64,000 nt of DNA. It comes from Paenibacillus sp. TCA20. GTDB taxonomy: Bacteria; Bacillota; Bacilli; Paenibacillales; Paenibacillaceae. The DNA is taken from contig NZ_BBIW01000016.1 in assembly GCF_000732325.1 (NCBI RefSeq), positions 50,775 to 114,774 on the forward strand, read 5' to 3'. Both the position numbers and the translations under genes were made by a program. The notes below the pieces were generated by a model. That model had not been told where the DNA came from. It saw only the letters and a program-made list of their open reading frames with translations, and ran no database searches. Below are positions 9,227 to 17,799 of the stretch, piece after piece; position 1 is the first letter of the stretch; every line of letters starts with the position of its first letter.

Positions 9227-9404
9227 AAACTGTCTATCTCCTCTAAGAGTGCTATAACCCATACTGTTCAACGAAACAGGCAACAGGTATTAGATGATAT
9301 CCATTGTTGAACATTCCGTCTTCGGTTTCATTCTCCGTAATAGAAGTTTCGGAGACGAATTGCCAACTCTCCAGTAAAATAATGCTTTAATTGTATCGTA
9401 GTAC

Positions 9405-9857
9405 TTATTCCATTTCACCATTGTTATTACTCAACCAAATCTGATCTGTATATTTAGCACTCTCTGTTTCAGATGGAGGGATTATTTGTATGATGTCAAT
9501 TAATACACCATTAGGGTCGCTGGTTATGAAATGTCGCTGTCCAAATTCTTCATTACGAATATCGAGCTGCAGGGGCAGTTTTTCATCCATAATAAGTCTC
9601 TTATACTCTGAATCCACATCATCTACTTCAATATTTAGAATCAAACCTTGGACGCTCTTTTGGTAAACAGAGGGGATGGTAGGGTGTGATGCGTCCAAGA
9701 GAGCTAATTCATAAGGGACTTTACCATTAGTCAATTTAAGGCTCACGTACCAGTCGGCTTCATATACCTTTTCAAATTGAAAATAGGTTGAGTAAAATGC
9801 TGAACTCAAGGCAACCTTCTCCGTCAATATAACAGGGTAGAAACTTGTAGTAATCAT
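9405..9857 (-). CDS. VOC (glyoxalase/bleomycin-resistance) family protein
   Basis: 150 aa, the normal size for a one-chain VOC protein with two beta-alpha-beta-beta-beta units: FYPVILTEKVALSSAFYSTYFQF in the first, and LNIEVDDVDSEYKRL with HFITSDPNGVLIDIIQ in the second. The metal-ligand pattern is not complete: the first His is absent, while the C-terminal His (RHFITSDP) is present. The protein may therefore bind a ligand rather than act as a glyoxalase. It is transcribed toward the TetR gene, from a promoter containing a near-perfect palindrome (9898-9918), and probably forms a regulated pair with that TetR. Confidence 0.85.
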   Translation of the reverse strand: MITTSFYPVILTEKVALSSAFYSTYFQFEKVYEADWYVSLKLTNGKVPYELALLDASHPTIPSVYQKSVQGLILNIEVDDVDSEYKRLIMDEKLPLQLDIRNEEFGQRHFITSDPNGVLIDIIQIIPPSETESAKYTDQIWLSNNNGEME

Positions 9858-9891
9858 TGGTAAACATCCCCTTTATCCTTAATATGGAAAC

Positions 9892-9921
9892 ACTATAACA
9901 TACATTCAGTATGTATGTAAA
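9892..9921 (-). promoter_or_regulatory. VOC gene promoter with TetR-type operator in the -35/-10 spacer
   Basis: On the minus strand, TTTACA (9916-9921) and TTATAG (9893-9898) are 17 bp apart. The palindrome ACATACAT-N5-ATGTATGT (9898-9918) fills the spacer, so a bound dimer would block RNA polymerase. The sequence is like known AcrR/TetR-family operators. The neighbouring TetR is the natural candidate to bind it. Confidence 0.75.
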
Positions 9922-10239
9922 TGAGGTTTATTATACTGAACTTTCACAGAATGGAATCGGTAAACCATATTCCGTCCACACTCATGTATTCGAGTATCGT
10001 GTTTGACGGTAATAAGGAAATACGCACATAGATCTAAAAAACTTCGAATGTTCCAACGCCACTCCCATACGCTGCTTATCGTTGGACAATACTCTTTTTT
10101 GGCGTTTAGAAAGAGGTCTAATACTACATTCTGGAAGTGATCAATGCTACTGGTTAGATAGGCACTACATAGTTAGCGCGGCAGTGTGGAATCCTGTTGT
10201 GATATAATAGTTCAATAATTCGTAAAGGAGGTTCTTGTC
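9922..10239. other. Intergenic stretch with promoter of the zeta-toxin pair
   Basis: No gene is seen here. Near the right end is an extended -10 element, TGA-TATAAT (10200-10208), with no good -35 box, followed by AAAGGAGG for the 65-aa gene. The rest has no clear element. Confidence 0.5.
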
Positions 10240-10437
10240 ATGGCAGTGAATCGCGAACAACTTCAAGGTATTCTCAAAAAAGCCAATCAGCGTGCTCGTG
10301 AGCAAGCCAAGCAATCCGGAGCTTCCCTTTATTATATTAAAGACAACAAACGAATCCGCGAAGATGCGGAAGGAAATAAATATGAAATCTATTTCGATGT
10401 CCATGGGGATCGGATGGAGCAAGCATATGATGAATAA
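10240..10437 (+). CDS. Small charged protein, candidate antitoxin or partner of the zeta-like kinase
   Basis: 65 aa, start ATG 10240 after AAAGGAGG. It is rich in K, R, E and Q (LKKANQRAREQAKQSG) and ends in a short beta-like segment (NKYEIYFDVHGDRMEQAYDE). I do not recognise a named family. Its last 11 bases overlap the start of the zeta-toxin-like gene, which is the arrangement of many toxin-antitoxin operons where the antidote is made first. An antitoxin role is therefore inferred from position, size and charge only. It could instead be a regulator or modulator of the kinase. Confidence 0.65.
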   Translation: MAVNREQLQGILKKANQRAREQAKQSGASLYYIKDNKRIREDAEGNKYEIYFDVHGDRMEQAYDE

Positions 10438-10999
10438 TAGTAAGCCAGTAATGACAGTGTTTGCTGGTACTAATGGAGCTGGGAAAAGTACACTTAGTTG
10501 GCAAATGAGAGAGTGGATTGGGGAGGTTGTTGATCCTGACCAAAACGCGATGCGACTGAACCCTGAAGATCCCCGTAGTGCGGATATGTCGGCGGGTAAG
10601 GAAGCGATCAAAAAAATCCAGACTCTCATTCAAAACAATGACCATTTTGCAGTAGAAACCACATTGTCCGGAACATTTTATTTGAGACATATGCGGCTCG
10701 CTAAACAAAAGGGTTATGAGATTACGATGTACTATATCGGTCTCCAGGATGTACAGATGCATATTGACCGCGTAGCTTCACGCGTAGAGCAAGGAGGTCA
10801 TTGGATTTCCGAAAAAGATATCCGATGGCGCTATGGACAATCTTTGCAGAATTTACAGCCTGCTATTGAGATTGCAGATCAAGTTATATTAATAGATAAT
10901 ACATACGAACCCATAATTGTTGCAGATATTCAACAAAATCAATTAATTTATAAGATAGACCATGTGCCGGAATGGTACAAAAGTGTAAATGATCTATAA
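10427..10999 (+). CDS. Zeta-toxin family P-loop kinase
   Basis: 190 aa from ATG 10427, which has GGAG seven bases upstream; ATG 10430 is the alternative. The frame is open further upstream, but that part overlaps the 65-aa gene in another frame. Walker A is GTNGAGKST at 14-22, followed by VDPDQNAMRLNP and the FAVETTLSG motif typical of zeta-toxin proteins. Classical zeta toxins phosphorylate UDP-N-acetylglucosamine and block cell-wall synthesis. Many chromosomal relatives of this size are of unknown function. The overlap with the small upstream gene supports a toxin-antitoxin pair. A bidirectional terminator follows at 11047-11083. Confidence 0.75.
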   Translation: MMNNSKPVMTVFAGTNGAGKSTLSWQMREWIGEVVDPDQNAMRLNPEDPRSADMSAGKEAIKKIQTLIQNNDHFAVETTLSGTFYLRHMRLAKQKGYEITMYYIGLQDVQMHIDRVASRVEQGGHWISEKDIRWRYGQSLQNLQPAIEIADQVILIDNTYEPIIVADIQQNQLIYKIDHVPEWYKSVNDL

Positions 11000-11046
11000 A
11001 ATAGAGTAAGAGCAAGTACAGTATCACTAAACAACACACCTCAATA

Positions 11047-11083
11047 CAAAAAAAGACCCAGCGAATAATGGGTCCGTTTTTTT
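11047..11083. terminator. Bidirectional terminator between the zeta-like and two-repeat genes
   Basis: Stem GACCCA/TGGGTC with a 8-9 base loop, an A run before it and an eight-T run after it. It serves the kinase gene on the plus strand and the two-repeat gene on the minus strand. Confidence 0.85.
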
Positions 11084-11123
11084 ACTCGGAAGATTCACAG
11101 GCCAACTCTGTCCATTCAACAAA

Positions 11124-11816
11124 TCAAAAAGTAATCGTGGCTCTCCAAGATCCGCCGCCTTGCGTACATGTATAGGTTCCTGTAACGGTTCTGCCGTCTG
11201 CAGCAAGAGTGCCGGTGTAGGTACAGTTATTGCCATCGCTGCTGTTTCTTCGTAACACCTGCACGTTGTTGCCGGATATATTGATCGTCAGTACAGCTGT
11301 AATATCCTGCGCACCTTGCATCGTCCACCTTGCATCGAAAATATTGCTGTTTCCTCGGCGCGTCCATACTCCGCTCCAGCCGCCTTCTTGTTCGTACCAA
11401 ACTCGTCCTAGACGGGATCTTTCACGCCTTATAATCGTGGCGGTCCAAGTACCTCCTCCTTGATTGCATCTAAACGTTCCAGCAACCCTGCGTCCATCTG
11501 AAGAGAGGGTGCCTGTGTAGTCGCAGTTGTTACCGTCGCTGCTGTTTCGACGCTGAACAAACACAAAATTACCGAAGATATAGATTGTCAAAACCGCTGT
11601 GATTGGTGTCTCATTCGTACCAGGCATCGTCCACCTTGCATCAAAGATGTTGCTGTTTCCCCTCCGGCGCCATACTCCGCTCCATGATCCCTCTTGCTCG
11701 TGCCATTCGACTCCCAGGTCCTGCTGCCCAAATGGGAAGTTGAAGGTGCCGGATGGAAGTAACTGACGGTACTCATTCGGGCTGTAGCCAGAAGGTAAAC
11801 AATGATAAGGGTACAT
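11124..11816 (-). CDS. Unknown protein made of two nearly identical ~90-aa repeats
   Basis: 230 aa, start ATG 11816 after AGGAGA. After about 35 residues come two tandem domains (about 37-127 and 138-229) that are roughly three quarters identical. Each has EQEG-WSGVW-RRGNSNIFDARWTM, then TAVLTI, RRNSSDGNNC-YTGTL and C-QGGG-W-ATI. Each carries two cysteines that could pair. The alternation of short hydrophobic strands and turns suggests a small beta-sandwich or lipocalin-like fold. There is no signal peptide or membrane segment. I do not recognise the family. It is divergent from the tandem LysR genes, which often regulate a divergent neighbour. Confidence 0.75.
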   Translation of the reverse strand: MYPYHCLPSGYSPNEYRQLLPSGTFNFPFGQQDLGVEWHEQEGSWSGVWRRRGNSNIFDARWTMPGTNETPITAVLTIYIFGNFVFVQRRNSSDGNNCDYTGTLSSDGRRVAGTFRCNQGGGTWTATIIRRERSRLGRVWYEQEGGWSGVWTRRGNSNIFDARWTMQGAQDITAVLTINISGNNVQVLRRNSSDGNNCTYTGTLAADGRTVTGTYTCTQGGGSWRATITF

Positions 11817-12105
11817 TAAGGATCTTCTCCTTTGTTTGATCTGATTTTTAATATGCTATGTTGGGGGAGTGCCCATTGTACCTATGGTCGCCTATTTTGG
11901 GCTTATTGCAGAGGATCATATTTTGCTGAAAGAGAGATGGTAAAGAGGACTTGCTGTTTGCTTGCCTTCAATCTTTGAAGGACCCTAAAATCCAGTAACC
12001 CTCACCTGAAATGTAGCGGATATCTTAATCGCCTGGTTCTTTTCTATAATACTCATAAAGGGATGTCTATATGGTCAATCGTCAGCTTGGAAGGGGGATA
12101 TGCAC

Positions 12106-13005
12106 ATGGAATTGCGCCAGCTTGAATACTTTATTCAGATTTGCAAATCGGGGAGCTTCACCAAGGCCAAAGAAGAATTGGGAGTGACCCAGCCTACACT
12201 GAGTCAGCAAATTCGGGTATTGGAAGATGAGTATAACATTCCATTGTTCGATCGGGTAAACAGGGGGGTAGAAATAACGGAAGCAGGAAAGATCCTCTTG
12301 AATAAGGGCAACGCGATTATGGAGCTTCTGGAAGAGGCACGTAATGAAATACATGAAAGGCGACATAAATCGGTAGAAACCATCTCAATTGCTTGCTGTC
12401 CTGCTGAGCTGGAATACCTTGCTCCTTACTTTATGAGATTTCACCAGAACCACCCTCATATTCTATTGAGAATCGTCGATACCGAGGATGTGGAGAATAG
12501 AGTGCTGGACCAGCGCGTAGAGATTGGAATCACTGCACATACAATCGCGAATACTTCTGTCACCACGACTCATTTGTATAGACAGGAGCTGGCTATGCTG
12601 ATCCACTCAGCGCATCCTTTGGCGGACAAATCCTCGATCCCTTTCCGAGCTGTGAAGCAAATCAACTCTATGATGTTCCTAGAACAAAACAAATCCTTAA
12701 TTGATATGTGCTGCTTCTCTTATGGGTTCACACTTAACTCCATCATGCATACCTCCTCCACCTCCGTATTAATCCATTGGGTCCGGCATGGACTGGGAGC
12801 ATCTCTAATCCCAACGTCGGTACTTGACAGCTTAAGGGACGATTCTCTGCGTATTGTAAAGTTAGAAGGCCGTGTTCCTAGCTGGGACATCTCCCTCGCA
12901 TATCTAAAATCTGTAAAGATGAGGCCGTCTGTACACCTATTTATTCAAGAGATTCATTCCTATGTAAGAGAGAATGAGGTGAAGCTATCTTGTTCCGGCA
13001 ATTAG
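12106..13005 (+). CDS. LysR-family transcriptional regulator (first of a tandem pair)
   Basis: ATG 12106 is chosen over ATG 12100 because AAGGGGG (12091-12097) sits eight bases before it (299 aa). The N-terminal winged helix is typical: RQLEYFIQICKSGSFTKA followed by VTQPTLSQQIRVLE. The rest is the two-lobed effector-binding domain. It overlaps the next LysR gene by 16 bp, and the two proteins are clearly paralogous through the DNA-binding domain, which suggests a tandem duplication and co-expression. Its target is unknown; the divergent two-repeat gene is the closest candidate. Confidence 0.92.
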   Translation: MELRQLEYFIQICKSGSFTKAKEELGVTQPTLSQQIRVLEDEYNIPLFDRVNRGVEITEAGKILLNKGNAIMELLEEARNEIHERRHKSVETISIACCPAELEYLAPYFMRFHQNHPHILLRIVDTEDVENRVLDQRVEIGITAHTIANTSVTTTHLYRQELAMLIHSAHPLADKSSIPFRAVKQINSMMFLEQNKSLIDMCCFSYGFTLNSIMHTSSTSVLIHWVRHGLGASLIPTSVLDSLRDDSLRIVKLEGRVPSWDISLAYLKSVKMRPSVHLFIQEIHSYVRENEVKLSCSGN

Positions 13006-13865
13006 AGTGCTTCATACAAATATGCATAGCAGGCAGCTTTACTAAGGCTGCAGAGGTTCTAATGATCTCTCAGCCGACCTTAAGTCAACAGATCCGCTTC
13101 CTGGAGGCAGAGGTAGGAACCCCCTTGTTTGAGAGATTTGGCAGAGGGATCAAGATTACAGCTGACGGAGAAATTCTGTACGTAAAAGCCCTTTCCGTGA
13201 TGAGGCTCCTTGACGAAGCGAAGAAAGAAACCAATGAGCTGCGCCATGCTCAGGCTCGGGCCAATAAACTTTCGATCGGCATTTCGCCGATGGACTTTTT
13301 AAGTTTAGCGCCTCTTTTTTCGAAGTTTCATGAGCAGTATCCCGACATTTCAGTCAAATTTACTAGTGGAGAATATACGACTCAGCAACTATTGAATGAC
13401 AGTATCGATATTGGGATCACCGACCATCCGGTTCCAAACAAAGAAATTCATACGATGCATCTACATACAGAAGAGCAGGCTTTGGCCGTTTATGCAGGTC
13501 ATCCATGGGCTGATCGGACTTCTGTTTCTTTTCGAGAGTTAGGAGAGTTGGATACTCCGTTATTTGCCGGCGATCTAAATTTATACGAGCAGCTTCATGC
13601 ATCCAATCCTAAGTCCTCTAGTTCTCTGCAGTCCATGTTCGAATCTACTTCTAATTCGATCCTTCTTACTATGGTCCTGCAGCAGATGGGAGTCGCGATC
13701 TTACCTGTCTCATCCATTGAGAGTCATACGGGTCAGCCCATCAAAATGATTCGTCTCATCGATCCCACGCCAGTTCGTGAAATTAAGCTCATGTATAAGA
13801 AGTATCAGTACAGCAATCCTTCTGTTCAGCAATGTATCGAATTTCTTCTAGAGCAATCCAAATGA
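12990..13865 (+). CDS. LysR-family transcriptional regulator (second of a tandem pair)
   Basis: 291 aa, start TTG 12990 with GAGGTG eight bases upstream, inside the end of the first LysR gene. The DNA-binding domain FRQLECFIQICIAGSFTKA followed by ISQPTLSQQIRFLE matches its neighbour closely. The effector domains are more diverged (SPMDFLSLAPLFSKF against CPAELEYLAPYFMRF), so the two may sense different ligands or form mixed oligomers. No terminator is obvious after it; the structured stretch at 13930-14053 follows. Confidence 0.92.
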   Translation: MFRQLECFIQICIAGSFTKAAEVLMISQPTLSQQIRFLEAEVGTPLFERFGRGIKITADGEILYVKALSVMRLLDEAKKETNELRHAQARANKLSIGISPMDFLSLAPLFSKFHEQYPDISVKFTSGEYTTQQLLNDSIDIGITDHPVPNKEIHTMHLHTEEQALAVYAGHPWADRTSVSFRELGELDTPLFAGDLNLYEQLHASNPKSSSSLQSMFESTSNSILLTMVLQQMGVAILPVSSIESHTGQPIKMIRLIDPTPVREIKLMYKKYQYSNPSVQQCIEFLLEQSK

Positions 13866-13929
13866 TAGGGCAGAAAGGGCGGTTACAATCTATTTGTGTA
13901 ATGTAATAACTGCACTATATATCTAATAA

Positions 13930-14053
13930 ATGCGAGCTGAAACGAAGGGGATTGCCTTTGTCATGCTCGCTTATTCGAGTTCACGAAGGACAGAGAATTA
14001 TAAGGACGGTAATCCGGAATCGGTGAGCCTTTTTCCCCTGTCCTTTGCGTGAA
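13930..14053 (+). ncRNA. Structured intergenic element, candidate leader RNA of the solute-binding protein gene
   Basis: Two hairpins lie back to back. The first (13931-13970) pairs GCGAGC with GCTCGC and, inside, CGAAGG with CCTTTG. The second is long-range: TTCACGAAGGACAG (13980-13993) pairs with CTGTCCTTTGCGTGAA (14038-14053) apart from a two-base bulge, and encloses a GC-rich core containing CCGGAATCGGTGAG. It ends about 95 bases before the lipoprotein start. I could not match it to a known riboswitch class. It may be a leader RNA, a small RNA or a degenerate repeat. Confidence 0.4.
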
Positions 14054-14147
14054 ATAACATTTATACTAGCAGTAAACTGAGCATAAAATTCCTATAAATG
14101 GCACTATACTTCACATTGAAAATACAATGATATGAGGTGATCTATGA

Positions 14148-15851
14148 ATGGTTAAAAAGCGTATCTCAGCAATGAAGATGTTACTAGCTCTGATGATGTG
14201 CTGGACGTTAGCGGCTTGCTCCGGCAACACAGGCACCTCGAGTGAAGACACGGCTGAGGTTCCATCGAACTCAAGCCCCAAACCCATCGAGGCAGATTCT
14301 TCTCCAATGAAGTCTTCCCCGGATGAGCCAGCCTGGAAGCTGGACACGACACCTATTACATTTGACTGGTACATCAATTTTGATTGGTTCACCAGCAAGT
14401 GGGGAGGTAACGTAGTATCCGATTATATAACGAATAAGACAGGAGTCAGCCTGAACTTTATCGTGCCTGCCGGCGATGCCAGCGAGAAGCTGAACACGAT
14501 GATGGCAGCGAGATCACTCCCTGACTTCATCACACTGGCCTGGTACGAGGATTCTGTGCAGAAATTGATTAATGGTGACATGGTTCTCCCGTTGAATGAA
14601 CTGGCGGATCAGTATGATCCGTATTTTTTTAAAGTCGCAGACCCCGCGAAGCTTGGCTGGTACAGACAGTCTAATGGGAATGTCTACGCCTACCCGAATG
14701 CCTCTTCATCCCCCGCGGATTATCAAAAGTATGGACCGTTATTTACATCTAATCAGACCTTTGTTGTTCGCAAAGACATGTATGAAGCACTTGGAAAGCC
14801 AGATATGAGCACACCGGAAGGTTTCTTGAGCGCACTTAAGGCTGCGAAAGAGAAGTTTCCGGAGGTAGACGGTCAGCCGCTTATTCCAATTGGCCTGCAT
14901 GAATTTACGGAGACCGGCAACTATTCGCTGGAAGAGTACCTTCAGAATTTCTTGGCTATTCCACAGCAGAAGGACGGTAAACTATACGATCGTAGAAGTG
15001 ATCCTACCTATCTAAAATGGCTGAAGGTGTTCCGCCAAGCGCATGAGGATGGGCTGATCCCTACAGATGTTTATATTGATGAGAAACGGCTGGAAAAGGA
15101 TGAGAAAATAGCGCAAGGCCGCTACTTCGCCATGCTCTATCAGTGGTCTGATTTTTCAGAGATTAATCAAGCCTTATATAAGAAGGACCCGAATAAAGTA
15201 TATATCGCAATTGATGGTCCGGCGAATGAAGCACATGATCCCCCAACGCTTGCAGGAAATGGTGTCTCTGGCTGGACGGTGACGCTCATCTCGAAGAACG
15301 TCAAAGATAAAGAGCGGGCGATTGCCTTCCTCAGTTATTTGCTCAGCGAGGAGGGGAACCGGGATCTGTTCCTCGGAGAGAAGGGCGTTACTTACGATCG
15401 AATAGACGGTAAGGATCAGTTTCTGCCCGAGGTCATGCAGCTGCTTAACACCGACCGTCAAGCGTTCGACAGCAAATATGGCGGTTCTTATATGTACTGG
15501 ATGCTAATGGACACAAACAAGAATTTGGAATGGATGACAGGAATGGATGCTGAACCTGCTAAACAGATCTCGGATTGGACGAGGGGCAAGACGGTCAGCA
15601 TGTCCGAATTTGAGAATCTGGATCCAGATCCAACGACGAAGGAAGGGATTGCGGAAGGCAAGAATACGCGGCTCTGGGCCGAGACACTGCCGAAGCTGCT
15701 AATGGCGAAGTCAGAAGCTGAATTCGATCAGCTATTCGCTGAATATATGAACACCATTACCGAGGCACCCGAGTATGAAGCGATCATCGCTAGCCGCCAA
15801 GCAGCTTATGAACGAAATGTAGAGAAGCTGAGATCGACACATAATCCATAG
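14148..15851 (+). CDS. Extracellular solute-binding lipoprotein (family 1)
   Basis: 567 aa. A lipoprotein signal peptide ends in the lipobox LAAC with Cys24, followed by a Ser/Thr/Asn-rich linker. The body is a large sugar-type solute-binding protein as found in Paenibacillus (ITFDWYINFDWFTSKWGG, GDASEKLNTMMAARSLPDFI, LPLNELADQYDP). Start ATG 14148 follows GAGGTG. It would bind a carbohydrate or oligosaccharide outside the membrane. The usual LplB/YtcP-type permeases are missing here; instead a YesM-type kinase and YesN-type regulator follow directly. It may feed a transporter encoded elsewhere or act as a ligand sensor for the kinase. Confidence 0.9.
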   Translation: MVKKRISAMKMLLALMMCWTLAACSGNTGTSSEDTAEVPSNSSPKPIEADSSPMKSSPDEPAWKLDTTPITFDWYINFDWFTSKWGGNVVSDYITNKTGVSLNFIVPAGDASEKLNTMMAARSLPDFITLAWYEDSVQKLINGDMVLPLNELADQYDPYFFKVADPAKLGWYRQSNGNVYAYPNASSSPADYQKYGPLFTSNQTFVVRKDMYEALGKPDMSTPEGFLSALKAAKEKFPEVDGQPLIPIGLHEFTETGNYSLEEYLQNFLAIPQQKDGKLYDRRSDPTYLKWLKVFRQAHEDGLIPTDVYIDEKRLEKDEKIAQGRYFAMLYQWSDFSEINQALYKKDPNKVYIAIDGPANEAHDPPTLAGNGVSGWTVTLISKNVKDKERAIAFLSYLLSEEGNRDLFLGEKGVTYDRIDGKDQFLPEVMQLLNTDRQAFDSKYGGSYMYWMLMDTNKNLEWMTGMDAEPAKQISDWTRGKTVSMSEFENLDPDPTTKEGIAEGKNTRLWAETLPKLLMAKSEAEFDQLFAEYMNTITEAPEYEAIIASRQAAYERNVEKLRSTHNP

Positions 15852-15870
15852 TTCTTAGAGGGAGCAAGCT

Positions 15871-17799
15871 GTGAAACAGGAGATGGAATTTGCGGTCATC
15901 CGCAGGTTATTGGGGATACGAACCTTTTCATTTAAATTTTCGCTTCAAGTCAAACTGATTCTGTCATTTGTCATCGTCATCTTCATACCGGTAATTCTAT
16001 TCTCTTGGTACACACTGAATGAAGAGTCTGCCAGTGCATTGGAAGAGTTGGCGGAGAACAGCAAGAATGTGCTGGAGGTTGAGAAGATAAATATTGAGAA
16101 TAACATAGAGCTGATGGGATGGACCGGTCAGCTAGCCTTATCCAATCGAGAAATGAACAACTATCTGCAAATTGAACAGTTCCAGGATGCAGCGCAAGTT
16201 TTTCGTATCAAAAACGATGTGGTCAACAGCTTTCAATATTATCTGTTCAACAATCCACGGATTGCCAATGTCCGGTTGTTTACGGACAATGTGTATGTGA
16301 ATGAGATTTGGCCCGTTATCCTGCAGGAATCACGTATCCAGGCCAAGCCTTGGTATGAAGAGGTAATGAAGAGCAGCGGACTGCCTTGGTGGGAGATACA
16401 GGAGAATGTGGCGATCACGAATGAGCCAACCGAACCTTCACCGAATGAACCGTTCATGACCTATCTGCAGGAATTCAAATATCCGGACAATGCAACACAT
16501 AACGGAATTCTGGAGATCTCGATGAAGCTGTCGAACTTCTTCTCTCAAACGTTTGACAGTGTGCAGGATAAGAACTCTCAGTTAATCGTAGTGGCAAGGA
16601 GCGGAGATGTGTTCAGCTTGAAGGAGGCACCTGTATTCGCTCAGCATAGCGCAGAGGAATTGATGAGCCATGTGAAGCTGACGCGTAATGCAGCTGTCGA
16701 GGAGTTACAGTTCAAGGTTCAAGGGCAGTCCTACGTTGCATTTCAGAGCTATATCCCATCGATTGACTTACATCTGGTCAATATGGTGAGTCTTGCGGAC
16801 ACACTCGAAGGTATTAACCAGTCGAGAGTTCGGTATATTGTCCTTATATCACTACTTGTAGCCTTTCTCGTTCTGCTGTCTTATTCGATGCAGTCAATCA
16901 TTTTGCGCAGGCTTAAGGTATTAAGGGAATCTATGCAGCAGGTGCGAAGCGGCAACTTCAAGGTCGAGCTGCCGCCGATTTCGGGTACGGATGAGGTAGG
17001 TGAACTGGGCTTTCATTATCGAGAGCTCATTCTGAAGATTAACGAGCTTATTCAAGAGCAGGCAGCCAGACAGGCAGCGGGTAAGGAAGCCGAGCTGCGG
17101 GCATTGAAGAACCAGATTGACTCTCATTTTCTCTACAATACGCTGGAGAACGTCAAGATGCTGGCTGAGCTTGAAGGGCAGGACCTTATATCGGATATCA
17201 TGACCTCCCTGGGAGGCATGATGCGATATTCGATGGAATGGAAGCAGGATTATGTGATGCTCACCGATGAGATTCAGCATGTTCAGCATTATGTATCGGT
17301 TATGAACATTCGTTATGATGGGAGACTTGATCTCCGTTTGATGATTGCACCCGAATGTCTCAAGCAGGAATCGCTCAAGATGTCACTACAGCCCGCAGTC
17401 GAGAATGCAATCAAGCATGGGATGAGCCGGATGCATTCGAGCGACGGAAACCTCGTCATTACGATCTCTGCTGTTCGGCAGGATCAGACATGTATTATAG
17501 AGGTCACGGATAGCGGCTGCGGCATACCGACGGAAAGGCTTGAATTATTGAACCGAATGTTAAGGATGGAGGAGTCTGCTTACTTGGATGCCCGGAAGCT
17601 GTTTGTTCGCAGGGATCAGGACAGCAATGGAATCGGACTCCGCAATGTAGACCAACGCTTAGTGATGAGCTACGGGGCCGAATATGGTATCCAGATCGAG
17701 AGTCAGGAAGGAAGCTATACACGCGTCATGATGACTTTGCCTTATCGAGTCATGGGGGAAGGAGTGGACTTATATGATCAGCCTGCTGATCGTCGATGA
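15871..17799 (+). CDS. YesM-type sensor histidine kinase
   Basis: 642 aa, GTG start after AGAGGGAG. A first membrane segment (about 27-47) and a second (about 323-345) flank a large extracellular sensor domain. A HAMP region follows, then the HisKA_7TM/YesM-type phospho-acceptor motif QIDSHFLYNTLENV with His419 and an HATPase domain (NAIKHGM, DSGCGIP, GIGLRNVDQRL). It would sense a sugar or the neighbouring binding protein and phosphorylate the YesN-type regulator. Its 3' end overlaps that gene by 26 bp. Confidence 0.93.
   Translation: MKQEMEFAVIRRLLGIRTFSFKFSLQVKLILSFVIVIFIPVILFSWYTLNEESASALEELAENSKNVLEVEKINIENNIELMGWTGQLALSNREMNNYLQIEQFQDAAQVFRIKNDVVNSFQYYLFNNPRIANVRLFTDNVYVNEIWPVILQESRIQAKPWYEEVMKSSGLPWWEIQENVAITNEPTEPSPNEPFMTYLQEFKYPDNATHNGILEISMKLSNFFSQTFDSVQDKNSQLIVVARSGDVFSLKEAPVFAQHSAEELMSHVKLTRNAAVEELQFKVQGQSYVAFQSYIPSIDLHLVNMVSLADTLEGINQSRVRYIVLISLLVAFLVLLSYSMQSIILRRLKVLRESMQQVRSGNFKVELPPISGTDEVGELGFHYRELILKINELIQEQAARQAAGKEAELRALKNQIDSHFLYNTLENVKMLAELEGQDLISDIMTSLGGMMRYSMEWKQDYVMLTDEIQHVQHYVSVMNIRYDGRLDLRLMIAPECLKQESLKMSLQPAVENAIKHGMSRMHSSDGNLVITISAVRQDQTCIIEVTDSGCGIPTERLELLNRMLRMEESAYLDARKLFVRRDQDSNGIGLRNVDQRLVMSYGAEYGIQIESQEGSYTRVMMTLPYRVMGEGVDLYDQPADRR

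Noticed and set aside
10165..10629. Minus-strand open frame over the zeta-toxin pair
   Set aside because: Shadow frame; plus-strand genes have good ribosome sites and a Walker A motif.
13930..14053. Cobalamin riboswitch suggested by the GGTGAG piece
   Set aside because: The rest of the B12-box and helix pattern is absent; kept only as an unassigned structured element.
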